A DNA stretch of 64,000 bases from Takakia lepidozioides. Lineage: Eukaryota > Streptophyta > Takakiopsida > Takakiales > Takakiaceae. Position numbers and translations under genes: made by a program. Positions 25,805 through 37,397 of this stretch are shown piece after piece. Where the stretch lies: contig CM060734.1 of NCBI GenBank assembly GCA_030704615.1, positions 434,001 through 498,000 of the forward strand. Direction: 5' to 3'. Every line of letters starts with the position of its first letter. The first letter of the stretch is position 1. The notes below the pieces were generated by a model. The model did no database searches. It was given only the letters and a program-made list of their open reading frames with translations, and was not told the DNA's origin.

Positions 25805-28632
25805 ATGAGTGATGAAAGAGAAGCTAGACGACAAAGATATTCATCAAAAAGAGAAAACTATCTGAAAGCTAATTATCCATATCTTTGGGAGAGAGGAATA
25901 GACATAGGGGAATCATCTGGACCTCTCACACCATCAAGATCAAAAAGTGCATCACCTATACCGGAAGAACTAGAGTTGGATGCCACTCCTTCTGTTTCTT
26001 TGCAAGAAAGATTAAGGGAATTGGTACAGGAAGAAGATCAATCACGAGGTGAAAGATCTGAGGTACATCCTTGGATAAAAGACTTGACAGAAATCTTTGA
26101 TAAGAGTTGGCATGGAACACCAAAAGCAGGAACTCCAGTTTCTGAAGCAGAGGATGTGGCAGAGCCAACGGAGAGTTCAGACTCTCCAACACCATTACAG
26201 TTGAGTTACATGAGTGAAGAAGAAACCCAAGGGCAGAACTTGGAGGATGAAAACAGAGAGAAGAAATTGGAAGAGGAAGAATATGAAGAAGTAGACCCAA
26301 CAGCTGAGGTTGAGACTACAACCAGGACATCCCAACCCGTTGGACCTGGATCAAGTGGAGCACTTGGATCACAGGCCAACGAAGGTGTCGGCTCAGGGGG
26401 ATCAGGCGGGCTGCCTGGATCTGGCTCTGGGGGGACAGGGAGTGTGGGAAGTAGTGCAACTGAAGCTGGGAATACTGTGAATATCGTGGGGCCAGAAGCA
26501 GGGAGTGCTCAAGGGCCACCACTTGGTGGAAGATCCACCACAAAAACAACAGGTCCAGAAGGACCAGCACCAGCAAGGGTGCCAGCACCTGTCAGTGGGC
26601 AGAAGGTAGGGCCACAGATGGCGTTACAACCAACACGGGCAAAACCACCCTTTCCAATATATTCAGGAAAAGGGGATCCCGATGTACACATTAGCCAATT
26701 TGAGCACATGTGTATAGTGAACAATGAGAATGGCGATGATGCCAAGATGAGACTGTTTCCTTGTTCACTTATCAAGAAAGCAAGTGAATGGTATGCAAGA
26801 TTCCCTGATAATCATTTCCTAACCTGGAATGGCTTGAATACAGCATTTCGAAATAGGTTCAGGACAAGTAAAACTGAGGATGAAGTGTATGGAAGTTTAC
26901 AACAGCTGAAGCAGAAGAAGCATGAAACTGTTGAAGAGTATATGGAGAAGATGGAATTGATGATGAAAAAGCGGCTGCAGTACCAGCACCCGGTTTACAG
27001 AAGACTTGGTTTGTGAGTGGACTAAGACCAGAGTTGCAGAAGAAAGTGGATATGTTACCCCATAATACAGTGGAGGAGGCATTTGAAACTGCAAACAGAA
27101 TTGAGCAATTGGGAATGCTCAGGAGAGAGAAAAAGGAAGATGAGGACTCTGAAGATGAGTCAGATGAAGAAGAAGAGCAAGAACTAAAAAGAAAGAGTAA
27201 GAGAAAGGAAAAGTTGAAGAGGGATAACTATGAGAAAAGATTGGAAGAAATCTTGAAGAAGTATGCCACAGAGGCTGCAACACATTGGAGGAAGGGTGTA
27301 TGGTGTGCAAAGTGCCAGAATGAAGGCCATACCACTACAGAATGCCACATGAAGGAGAAACACTGTACTATCTGTAAAATGGATAACCATTCTACTGAGA
27401 ATTGTTACTACAACAGAAGGACAGCTGCAAGAGAACCTAGGCAAGTGAGGGTGCATCAGGTGCAGCCCCAGCCAAGAAGAAGCAATGATCAGGACCACTA
27501 TGGTAGGTCTGGTGGTTATAACAATGGCATGGAAGGGAGAGGTAATTCAAGAGGGAATTACCAAGGAAATTCCAGAGGCAACTATCAGGGTAATCCAAGG
27601 GGGAATTACCAGCCCGGGAATCAGGATTATAGAAATAATCCAAGACCAGACCAAGGGCGAGGACCCAATGGTGAAGAGCTATGTTACTATTGTAATCAGC
27701 CAGGACATCGCAAGGCAGCCTGTTCATTCTGGATAAGACACCAGAATGAGATGAGAGCTCCTGTGAATGAGGGCCCAGTGGTGGCAGCTCACATGGTTAG
27801 GCCATGTGTTGTACCAGAAGTAAGTACAATGATAGTAACAAGAAGTAAAGCCAAACTAATACCTCCAGTAGAAGAGGAAGAAGATGAGACTGGAAGTGGC
27901 AATGATATGCCTGAAGATGAAGAGACTTGGAAGGATGAGAAGGAACTGCACAAGGAAGTGGCAGATACTATAAGGGAAATGCAAAAGAGTACTGATATTC
28001 CTGTGGCAGATTCCTCTGATTCGGATGGAGAAAAAGAGGGGAGTGAGGAAGAAAGGAAAAAAGAAGATGCAGACATGCAAAGTAATGAAGAGACTTTGGC
28101 TGAAGTAATATGTCAGACCAAAGCAGAAATTACCATTGGACAGCTATTAGCTGTGGCACCTTATTGTAGGCACAGGCTGTATCAGGCAATCAATCGAATT
28201 GCCCAAGAGACAGGAAACACAGACCTGAACAGCAAGGTGACCAGTTATAATGTGAAGCCGGAAGGGCGAGAACCAGTCATGGACTTTGATGATTCTATGC
28301 CAGTAATCCAATTGAGAATTGGAAGCACAGAACTAACTGATGTACTGATAGATGGTGGTTCTGGAGTAAATATCATGACAGACCAATTAAGGAAGAAGCT
28401 TGGTCTAAGTAACATGAAACCAGCCCCATTTACAGTAACAATGGCAGATCAAAGAAGTGTACAGCCATTGGGATTAATAAGAGGAGTTAAGATACAGATA
28501 CAGAAAATGATCTTTATGATCACAGTAACTGTATTAAAAATGGATGAAGTCATGGAGGCTTACTCCTTATTATTGGGACGTCCGTGGCTGAAACAGGCAG
28601 GGTATTCCATGACTGGAATTCTCAGTTACTAA
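25805..28632 (+). pseudogene. gag: Gag and protease region of the gypsy element, frameshifted
   Basis: Gag forms the particle and packages RNA; the aspartic protease matures the proteins. Starting at MSDEREARRQRYSSKRE, the first 270 residues are acidic, then Gly/Pro/Ser-rich and probably disordered. A retrotransposon capsid domain follows (about 26640-27100; WYARFPDN, TWNGLNTAFRNRF). A frame change near 26985-26997 separates it from FVSGLRPELQKKV. Three CCHC zinc knuckles follow: CAKCQNEGHTTTEC (27304-27345), CTICKMDNHSTENC (27364-27405) and CYYCNQPGHRKAAC (27682-27723). Between the second and third lies an RGNYQGN repeat stretch (about 27540-27620). An acidic linker leads to the protease with the active site LIDGGSGVNIM (DGG at 28351). 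The next frame change is near 28601, inside GRPWLKQAG. Three knuckles is more than the usual one or two. Confidence 0.9.
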
Positions 28633-31600
28633 CTGTGCATAATGGGATGCACGAGATACAAATTACCACAAAGAAATCTAGTAGATTACCTGCTACAAGA
28701 AGACCTCGAGGAGTCAGAGAGTATGACTGGAAGGGAGGACTGGATGAGGAGCAGGAAGCTACCCTATTTGCTGCACACCCAGAATGGGAGCAGGTTGCAG
28801 AGATGCGGCTGGAAAGCCTAAGTTGTTTGAGAGGTATCTGCTGTGGTGTAGTGACAGCAACACCAACTGAAGAAGAAACCAGCATTTACCCATCACATTT
28901 CTATGAAGAAAGAGAAGGAGAAATAGAAATCCTAGAAGAACCAGCCACTGTGAGCTTACAGGATGAAGTGGTGACTGGTTGGACAATCACAGCTGATGAG
29001 CAGGTGAGAGAAGTAAATGTGGGAACTCAGGAGGAACCGAGGATGGTGAAAGTAGGAGCTGATTTGGAGCCGGAATTCTTCGAAGAAGCTAAAAGCTTGT
29101 TCATCAAATACAGAGATGTATTTGCTTGGAGCTATGAAGATCTAAAAGGGATACCACCTGAAGTCTGTCAGCATAAAATTGAACTGGAACCAGGGTCAGT
29201 ACCAATCAAGCAGGCGAGGTATAGAATGAATCCCAACTACGCACAGAAGGTTGGAGAAGAGATAAAGAAGTTGGCTGAGGCTAAGTTTATATACCCAATA
29301 GAGTATACAACTTGGTTGTCACCCATTGTTATAGTTCCCAAGAAGAATGGCAAACTAAGAGTATGTGTGAACTATAAGAAGCTGAATGCTTGTACGAAGA
29401 AAGATCATTTCCCTTTGCCATTCACAGAAGCAGTATTAGACACTGTGGCAGGCCATGAGATGTACTCATTCATGGATGGCTTCAGTGGTTATAATCAAGT
29501 GCAAGTGGCAGAAGAAGACCAAGGGAAAACAGCTTTCATCACAGACTGGGGGGCTTATGCATACAAAGTCATGCCCTTTGGCTTTGTAATGCACCAGCGA
29601 CCTTTCAGAGAGTGATAAGTGAATCTTTTCAAGAGTATCTGGATGATTTCATGCAGGTGTTTTTGGATGATTTCAGTGTGTACAGCTCTAAGAATGAGCA
29701 CTTGCATAAATTGGAGTTATGCCTGGCCAGATGCAGGATGAGAGGTCTGGGCTTGAACCCAGAGAAGTGTACTTTCTGTGTGAACTCAGGGGTGCTTCTG
29801 GGACACATTGTGTGTAAGAAGGGACTCCTTGTGGATCCCAGGAAGACAGAGTCCATTAAAGCCTCTCCACCACCAGTGAATGTTAAGAGTTTAAGGAGAT
29901 TCCTTGGGCAAACCAGTTATTACAGAAGATTTGTCAAAAGGTATGCACAAATAGCAGCACCATTGAGCAAGCTTCTGAAGAAAGATGCAGTGTTTGCATG
30001 GACAGCTGAATGTCAACAGGCGTTTGAGGAACTTACACTGTCAGTAACAACTACACCTGTGCTGATTAACCCTCACTGGCATGTAGTATTTCATGTTCAC
30101 TGCGATGCATCAGGAGAAGCGTTGGGAGCGGTGTTAGCCCAGAATGTTACAGGGAATATAGATTCACCTGTGTACTATGCTAGCCGGTTGATGAACAGTG
30201 CTGAGAGGAACTATAGCACAACGGAAAGAGAAGCATTGGCAATGATCTATGCAGTGAAGAAATTCAGGCATTACCTATTGGGAAGAAAGTTTATGTTTTA
30301 TGTGGATCACCAGGCTCTGATATATCTGGTGAACAAACCTTTGATAAGTGGAAGGATAGCGAGGTGGTTAATAATCTTGCATGAGTTTGAGTTCGAGGTT
30401 ATTTACAAGCCTGGCCGTTTGCATCTTGTGGCAGATCATTTGTCACGACTGACAACAGGAGAGGCCGCCACAGGAGTGGACGATCAGTTACCTGATGCGA
30501 GTTTATTTGTAATGGAGGTGCAAGGAAGTGCAGATGAATGGTTAGATTGGCAGTGGCCAATCAGATACTACCTTGCTCATGGTCAGTGCCCACCTAGTTA
30601 TGGTAAGGAGCAGAGGAAGAGAATTGCTATCAGAGCTTTACCTTATACTATGGTAGGAAGCAGAATGTATAAGTTAGGACCTGATGGAGTACTAAAACGA
30701 TGCTTGTACCACCATGAAGTAAATAAAGTCTTGGAGGAAGTTCATAAAGGAGTGGCTGGAGGTCATTTTGGAGAAGAGACTACCAGTAGAAAGATACTAC
30801 TCGCAGGATACTGGTGGCCTACTTTGTTCAAAGATGTACATGAGTATTGTCAGAAGTGTGATGAATGTCAGAGGCTAGGACCTTTGCAGAGATCTGGAAG
30901 AATGGCCTTGCATCCTACAATGCCTACGGAACCATTTCAGAAATGGGGACTAGACTTTGTTGGACCAATTAATCCACCATCCAAGAATACACAAAACAGG
31001 TACATAATTACAGCCACTGATTATACTACAAAGTGGGTGGAAGCTAAAGCTTTGAGGGACAACACAGCCAAGTCCACAGCAAGGTTCCTGTACGAGAACA
31101 TACTTACACGATTTGGATGTCCCTTAGAATTTATCAGTGATCAAGGAAGTCACTTCATGAATGAGACCATTGAGTTATTGACTAAAGAGTTTATGATTGT
31201 GCATAGAAAGAGTACAACATATTACCCACAGGGTAATGGACAGGCAGAGGCTACCAACAAAATACTATGTACTATCTTGGCTAAGATAGTCAATGCAAAC
31301 AGAACGGATTGGGATACAAAGCTGCTGACAGCTTTATGGTCATACAGGACTTCGTATAAAGTCACCACTAAAGTATACACCATTCCAATTAGTTTATGGT
31401 ATGGAAGCCTTACTTCCAGTGGAATTCATGTTACCTACCATGAGAACGGAGTGGGGAAAAAGAATGGAATTGCAAGACTCCATCAAGGTCAGGAAACATG
31501 AATTATACCATGTGGAAGAAGTACGTGCTGATGCAGCGGATAATATGACCAGAATTCAGATGAAGCGAAAGGAACAGTTTGATGAAGGCAAATTAAAGAC

Positions 31601-31891
31601 TTTTAAGACGGGGGATTTGGTTCTATGGTTGCAGAAGAAAGGAAAGATTCAAGCTTCTAAGCTTAAATCACCATGGAAAGGACCTTATGTCATACAAAAG
31701 ATGTATGATAACAACACAGCCATGTTACAAACCATTAACAAGAAATGCTGGGAAGAGTCAATGCAAATAAGTTGAAGGGTACAGTGGTATCCATGACAAA
31801 ACCCTGCAGCATGATTTGCATGTTGAACCGCAAGAGCAGTCACGGGCTGCTGCACCAGTATTACGAACGAGTATGGAACACTTGTCGCTAG
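28584..31891 (+). pseudogene. pol: RT-RNase H-integrase region of the gypsy element, frameshifted
   Basis: It converts element RNA to DNA and integrates it. RT: SPIVIVPKKNGKLRVCVNY, then FMDGFSGYNQV, then MPFGF at the 3' end of the first frame. A one-base loss near 29584 moves the rest to the next frame, which holds the catalytic FLDD (about 29660-29671; YIDD in the chromovirus). RNase H spans about 30090-30460 (HCDASGEALGA, STTEREALAMIYAV, PGRLHLVADHLSR). The integrase zinc finger (H-H-C-C) is about 30710-30870. Core acidic residues are in WGLDFVGPI, ISDQGSHF and GNGQAEATN. Frame changes near 31395 and 31740 follow. The last frame stays open to TAG at 31889-31891. No chromodomain is present, unlike the element at 1-2497. 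Confidence 0.92.
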
Positions 31892-31925
31892 GCCCAGTAT
31901 ATATGACCGGGGTGGGCAAAACAAA

Positions 31926-32230
31926 CGTGACACAGCCTATCACAGCCCATCACGGCGTGACACAGCCTCACAGCCCATCACGGCGTGACACAGCCTATCA
32001 CAGCCCAAACACGGCGTCTCATACAGCCTATCACAGCCCTCCGGCGTGACAAGCCTATTAACAGCCCAGCACGCTGACACAAGCCTATCACAGCCCGTCA
32101 CGACGTGACACACCTATCACAACCTACCGCAGCGTGTCACAGCCTATCACAGCTTCCACAGGGCCAACACAGCCTATCACAGCGTAACACAGTTATGACA
32201 CAGCCTGTCACAGCTCAACACAGCCTACTA
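31926..32230 (+). repeat. Internal CACAGCC/CACGGCGTGA minisatellite
   Basis: Repeats of CACAGCCTATCACAGCCC and ATCACGGCGTGACACAGCC lie just after the pol stop. The core CACAGCC is shared with the two LTR minisatellites, but the flanking spacer words differ, so it is a related rather than copied array. 32231-32504 shows nothing coding that I can support. Confidence 0.88.
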
Positions 32231-32504
32231 AAGTTACACGATCCATAGAATCAGTGACAGGTGGACACAATAAAAACTTCAGGAAAATGGCTGAAGGAGA
32301 AGAAGAAACGGAAATTAATTTAAAAAATAGACACGTGGAGGTCAGGGGTGCGACACACAGCAGAGAATGAAGTGCAAGGACATGGTGTCAAAAAGAAAGA
32401 GGACAAGAACGGCCGTCAAAAGGGATGAAAGGCGGGCCCATTAATGAATACGGAAAAAGGGAAACAGAACGAACGGCAAGTACAGAAAACTGAATTCATG
32501 TCGC

Positions 32505-35457
32505 ATGTGTGATCCTAGTGGACTATCCAACAGGGAAAGTCCACAAGAGATAAAAGTTAAAATCCAGTCACAGCGGATCATGCCCAATTCAAGAAAACCC
32601 GGGAAAAGAAATCGTTCAAGGAAAAGGGACGGGAAATTAAGCGCAGAGAAGGGGAAAGACTGTAGTGGCGGATCCACTGGCTTCACGGATTCCGCATGAT
32701 AATGTTTCCCAAGCTCATGACCAGGGAGGGGCACAGCAGCAGCACAAAAGAATGTTATTACTGGAAGCAGGACCTTCAGAGAGGGAGGAAGAAGTTACTT
32801 CTGCATGCACCAACCACACAGCCACTTGAACGACTTGTCACAAGGTCACAAGTTATCCATGCAGCTCAACCCGAAATAATTGATTTGGAAAGTGAAGGGA
32901 GATATTCCAACTACAGAACAGATAGTGGCAGAAATAGAGAAAGGGGACCTTCTCTATGAATATTCTGGTCTGGTCAAGCAGACAGAAATCCCAGAGGTGC
33001 AACAGTTGCCCAAGAGAAATCCTGAGGTACATATAATGCACACACACTGTGTCGGAGGTACCACAGGCGGAAGGCCATGACACTGTAGCACCGGTCATAA
33101 TGAAGTAGTTCAGGAAGAAAATCCGGTGGGACAATGGTCTGAATGGTTAGTGAGACATCATACTGTTGAAGATCGGGAGGAACAGCAGCAACCTCACCAT
33201 GATGACCCTCAACAGGCAATGCTGATGAGTTCCATAGGCAGGACACTTAATTTGTTGGGGACTTATGTCAAAACCCATGTTCCAATTACCCAATTGACAG
33301 CCTTGAAAGAAGAACTCAGGAAGGAGTTTGAGGCTCGACTTGCCACTGAGTGTGCAAACAAGGTCGATGAAGAGGTCACTCTCAAGATGAAGCAGGACTT
33401 GGCCAATACAGAAATGGCTTTGCAATTGGCCAAGCAACAATTGATTGAGGCAGGCCTCGCGCAAGACCAGTTGCACGAAGCACATAAGCAACAGCTATAC
33501 AAATGCAGGTGCAGCATGAAAGCAAGTTGCAAGAACTGAATGCACTACATACGGAGTTGCAGACAGTGCATAACAGGATGGCGATACAATGCGCTACATT
33601 TACAACTATGCTTGACCAATCACAACAAAAGAATAAACAGTCAAGCGGAAAAATGTACGAAGGCAGAAGAAGAGAATGTGAGCACATGAAGCTCATTGTC
33701 GATATGAAGAATACAATCTGTCGCAATGAAGATACTTTCAAGCAATACAGGCAGATGGAAGCTGAGAATGAGAAATACATCGTGGAGTTGCAACAAACCA
33801 TCGTGGCCAATAGAAATGAAATCGCGGTCAGTAACAAGGCTTCGAAGAAGCCAATAATCTACTTGCTGCCTATGCGCAATTGGTTGAGCCACAGGCGAAG
33901 CGCATGGAGGCTTTACAACAGCAGTTGGAATTGTACAAGCTAAGAGAGGAGCAAACTCTCAGGGGAACCACAAGCAGCTTGGTGGATAACAGCCTTATGC
34001 AGGTCTGGTTAGCACAAGGGCCAGTAGAGGGCAAAAGCCCACGGAAGCTCACCCAAAGCGAGATGAATGAGCTCAGACTGCAGGTGCAGAACATTGCCAC
34101 AACTACTATAGACAATGTCTATAGTAGGATAGCAGAGTTACAAGAGGATGTAGACGGACTCCAGACTCAAGTGGAAGACCTCACTTCAAACATCGACCAA
34201 AGAGTCTATATCCCTCAGGAACAGCTAATGGCTTCTTATTTGCAAGCCAGAACTCTGGCTTTTCAGTCTTCACAGGAGGTGCAGGAGATGCCAATGGTAC
34301 AGGAACCAGTACCACCACCACCACAACAGGTCAGTGTACCAGTAGCTGAACCTGTGGTTACTACAACCACACCACAGCCACCACAGCCGAGGTATGGGGC
34401 AATGCAGCTTTTAACCCACCTAAAAAACTCCAGCTCCAGGGAGTACAGTAGGGCTATGATTATGCCCTTCAACCAAATTCCCATCATGTTGGATTTGGCT
34501 TGGAAAGAATTTAGTCCTCCGCAGTCATTCGCACATTACTACCAAATCATGCGTATTTGGCTGCCAGTGGCAACCAGGACTAAAGTTCTTCCAAACAATC
34601 GACATATTGAAGATCATCACTTTGCACAATACTGGCACGAGGCAGGTACCATGTTGAGGGAATTGGTTGCTTTCCAGGTTGTACATGGACTCATTTATAC
34701 CAAGACCAAGGAGATAGCAAGTATTGTCATGGGGTGCGGGCTATACTACGCTGCTTGTTTTCTGATACGTTACCACATTGAGCAACAAAAGATGCAAGCA
34801 CGCTTTCAAAGTTACTCCAGTGGAGATCATTGGGTATTACCTTCGTGCCACCTCATATGTACCTATATGACCCAAAAGTTATGATACAAAAGGATTCTCA
34901 AATTCGTTCATGGTTTCAAGCAGCCTGCAACAATTTGTCAACACAGAAATTCGGACTTGATGACATTTTCTATAAGGGACATATCGCATGGAAATACTTG
35001 CACGCTGCACCAGTAATTGGTACCCCACTCATCTGGACAGACAAGGAGCTCAGTGTCTACACCAATTTTTGCTGTTCAAACGGTTACACCAGGTTGTAAA
35101 ATGCAAACTTCCAGACATGGTAGGACAGCATTGTATGCCCCAGATGATTCCACAAAAGTTCGAAAATTAAAACACCTGAGAGGCGATGAGGATTCTGATA
35201 CAACTGTTTCTTCACAAAATTCTTTTGACATGGGAGAAGACTATGCAATTCAGATGGAAGAGAAGAAACAAAGGGGATCTCCTATGCCGGAAAGATTACC
35301 TCGATATCAGCCTCCAGAAGGCCTCACTTATCCAGGTAGTGATCAACCATCTCCATCAACCAGAGACAGACCTCGGGCTCGTACACACAGCCCACCACGA
35401 AACTCTCAACGTCAACAAGGTGCTCACTCACAAAGGGTTGCTACTCGGAAACAGTAA
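32505..35457 (+). pseudogene. Accessory gene between pol and 3' LTR, coiled-coil protein, frameshifted
   Basis: This is a coding stretch of close to 1,000 codons spread over several frames (for example 33126-33539, 33503-33943, 33880-34884, 34830-35099 and 35017-35457), where each part clearly continues the previous one. The N-terminal part is basic (KPGKRNRSRKRDGK). The middle (about 33200-34200) is long, Gln/Glu/Lys-rich, heptad-like coiled coil (LQVQNIATTTIDNVYSRIAE; LQEDVDGLQTQVEDLTSNID). A compact C-terminal region (about 34390-35095) contains RELVAF, IVMGCGLYYAACFLI, SGDHWVLP and IWTDKELSVYTNF. The tail is Pro/Arg/Ser-rich. The C-terminal motifs recur in order in the minus-strand relic at 57285-59210. 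No signal peptide, catalytic motif or clear membrane anchor is seen, so an envelope role is not supported. Function unknown. Confidence 0.7.
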
Positions 35458-35458
35458 A

Positions 35459-35472
35459 CCGTGAGGACACGG
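35459..35472 (+). other. Hairpin between accessory stop codon and polypurine tract
   Basis: CCGTG-AGGA-CACGG starts two bases after the TAA (35455-35457) and ends just before the purine run. It has the same loop type and position as in the other two gypsy elements. Confidence 0.75.
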
Positions 35473-35477
35473 CTTTT

Positions 35478-35494
35478 GAGGGGGGAAGGGGTAA
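35478..35494 (+). promoter_or_regulatory. Polypurine tract
   Basis: GAGGGGGGAAGGGG plus TAA directly precedes TGTTAGAGG of the 3' LTR. It is the plus-strand primer site of the element. Confidence 0.85.
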
Positions 35495-36597
35495 TGTTAG
35501 AGGACTGTAGGGGACTTAGACACTTATACGGGATCTGTAGGGTACCCTTAATTTTTGCACAGACTGAGACAACAGGAACCTTAGGGGTGACAGCAGCGCA
35601 CTGTAGAGGGGTTACATAGCCACACAGCCGACACAGTCAGTCACAGCCCACACAGCCAACACAGCCCGTCACAGTCGTCACAACCCACACAGCCAACACA
35701 GCCCGTCACAGTCGTCACAACACAGCCCACAGCCTCACAGTCCGTCACAGCCCACACAGCCACACAACACACAGCGTCACAGTCGTCACACCACCCACAG
35801 CCGACACAGCCCACACAGCACACACCCACACAGCCCAGTCGTCACAGCCACACACCAGCCCACACAACCCGTCACAGTCGTCACAGCAGACACAGCCCAC
35901 ACAGCAGTCACAGTCCCTGCACAGCCACACAGCCATCACAGCCCGACCAAGCCAAAGCAGCCAGTCACCGCTTGCACAGCTGTCACGATAATAGGGAACG
36001 AAGAGTAGGACAGGGAACGACTGTGGGGAACAACACCAGTGAAGGGAACATGTTAGTTCACATACGACGGTTAGAGAGGGAAACGTTTAGAACCGCGGAT
36101 AGGAGGATAAAGGGAAGAACGGGGAAATGAAGGGGTCATTATTTCGGGGAGGACTTCGGAGACAGGCGGGAGCGGAGATCGAGAGCACGATGAAGGAGGA
36201 AGAGGATTAGTAGATGCTTGTCATATGCAAAGCTAGAGTGATATTGTAGAGCAGATTAGAGACATAATGGCTTCGGCCTGATACTGATAAATCATAATCT
36301 GATACTTATACGATACAATCACACTGTGTAGAGAGATCTGAGTGAAGCTGTGGATTGAATGGAGGAGTTAAGGAAAACCGATAAATTGATGAAGCAACTG
36401 ATACTTAATTATCAATGGTAAGGTAGCTAAGATGAATGCGGAAAAGGAAACAAATAGGAAACACCCCCATGATACACTAGCTGTAGGTCATGACTGATTG
36501 TTCTGCGCGGGCTGAGTACTTAGAGATTTCCAACTCTTCTATCTTGGAGTTTCCGCCTCGGATAGCGAAGGGATGGGTGAGTAAAAGCCCGCGAACA
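35495..36597 (+). repeat. 3' LTR
   Basis: 1,103 bp, TGTTAGAGG...GCGAACA, followed by the target duplication CCTAC (36598-36602). It contains a CACAGCC minisatellite at 35618-35985. It differs from the 5' LTR by a few substitutions and many one-base indels. Confidence 0.93.
35618..35985 (+). repeat. CACAGCC minisatellite in 3' LTR
   Basis: Same blocks as in the 5' LTR (24246-24580), but with a different copy number and more irregular spacing. Many repeats have lost a base. Confidence 0.88.
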
Positions 36598-37397
36598 CCT
36601 ACCATTGAAATTACAATCACCAGCCCCCCAGATCTAAAAACAGATCATGGGCAAAAACATGGTGTCAATAGTGACTTGATGTGTCAAATAGGCAGCTGAT
36701 TACACCCCGTTTGTATAGCTGCCAAATTTCAGTCCGTAACCCTGCTTTGGTGATGTTCTCTATGTAAAGAAATGCTCTTATTTTGTTCTCCCCCTTCTAC
36801 GATCATAAATGGCTTCTTTAAGACCAACAGAACATTTCCAGCCACATGAACAGTGATCACTGGATCTTTATTTGGACATGGATACTTACTGCTCAGTCAC
36901 TTTGTGTATGTCCAATGATACAAGAACCAAACTATACTAGTTCTTGCCAACAATAAATTAGGATGGTTGGTTATGCCTTGGTATGTAAGCTGACCAAAAA
37001 TACAGACCGAATGACATGGCATGTCATGAATGGCACTTTTTAGCGCTGAACAACGGTTTCCTGCTATGAACAGTGGTAATTGAGTCTCTAATTTTTCCCA
37101 CCCAGAGACTTCATTGACTTTGAAGTCTGGGATTTGTCATAAAGCTGACTTGTGAATGAAGAATGGTTGATAATGAGGCTGATTCGTCGTTAATTTTACA
37201 ATGACCTTGTCAGGTCTTTGTCCATGTCTCGACGAGACATAAGCATCTTCCCTCTCTGATTTAGACCAGTGTACTTGGTGGTTCTTGTACACATTATCAA
37301 CCAATCTCCCTTCTGTTTTCAGTTTTATGTTTGATTATACTAACACCTTGGTCTGAGCATGACAAAATTATCAATATATGTTCCTGATCGAAGTGTG
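36598..37397 (+). repeat. Macrosatellite unit 9, 3' part
   Basis: It resumes at CCTACCATTGAAATTACA exactly where the 5' part stopped. The two parts, counting the duplicated five bases once, total about 1,940 bp. It is noisy, with many single-base indels. Confidence 0.94.

Larger units (their letters stand above)
24122..36597 (+). mobile_element. Ty3/gypsy LTR retrotransposon with accessory gene, 12.5 kb
   Basis: Complete by structure. The LTRs begin TGTTAGAGGACTG and end CGACA or GAACA. The target duplication is CCTGC/CCTAC, with the original site CTCTACCCTACCATTG visible in every intact satellite unit. Internal order: PBS, leader ORF, gag, protease, RT, RNase H, integrase, minisatellite, accessory gene, hairpin, polypurine tract. 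No chromodomain is seen. A long gene after pol is also known in plant Athila- and Tat-type gypsy elements, but lineage cannot be fixed from sequence reading alone. The two LTRs are very similar outside their minisatellites and differ mainly by indels, so the insertion is recent. At least nine frame changes break the coding regions. Confidence 0.95.

Noticed and set aside
32505-35457. Envelope gene in the retrotransposon
   Set aside because: No signal peptide, no clear C-terminal membrane anchor and no cleavage site; the protein is coiled-coil and soluble in character.
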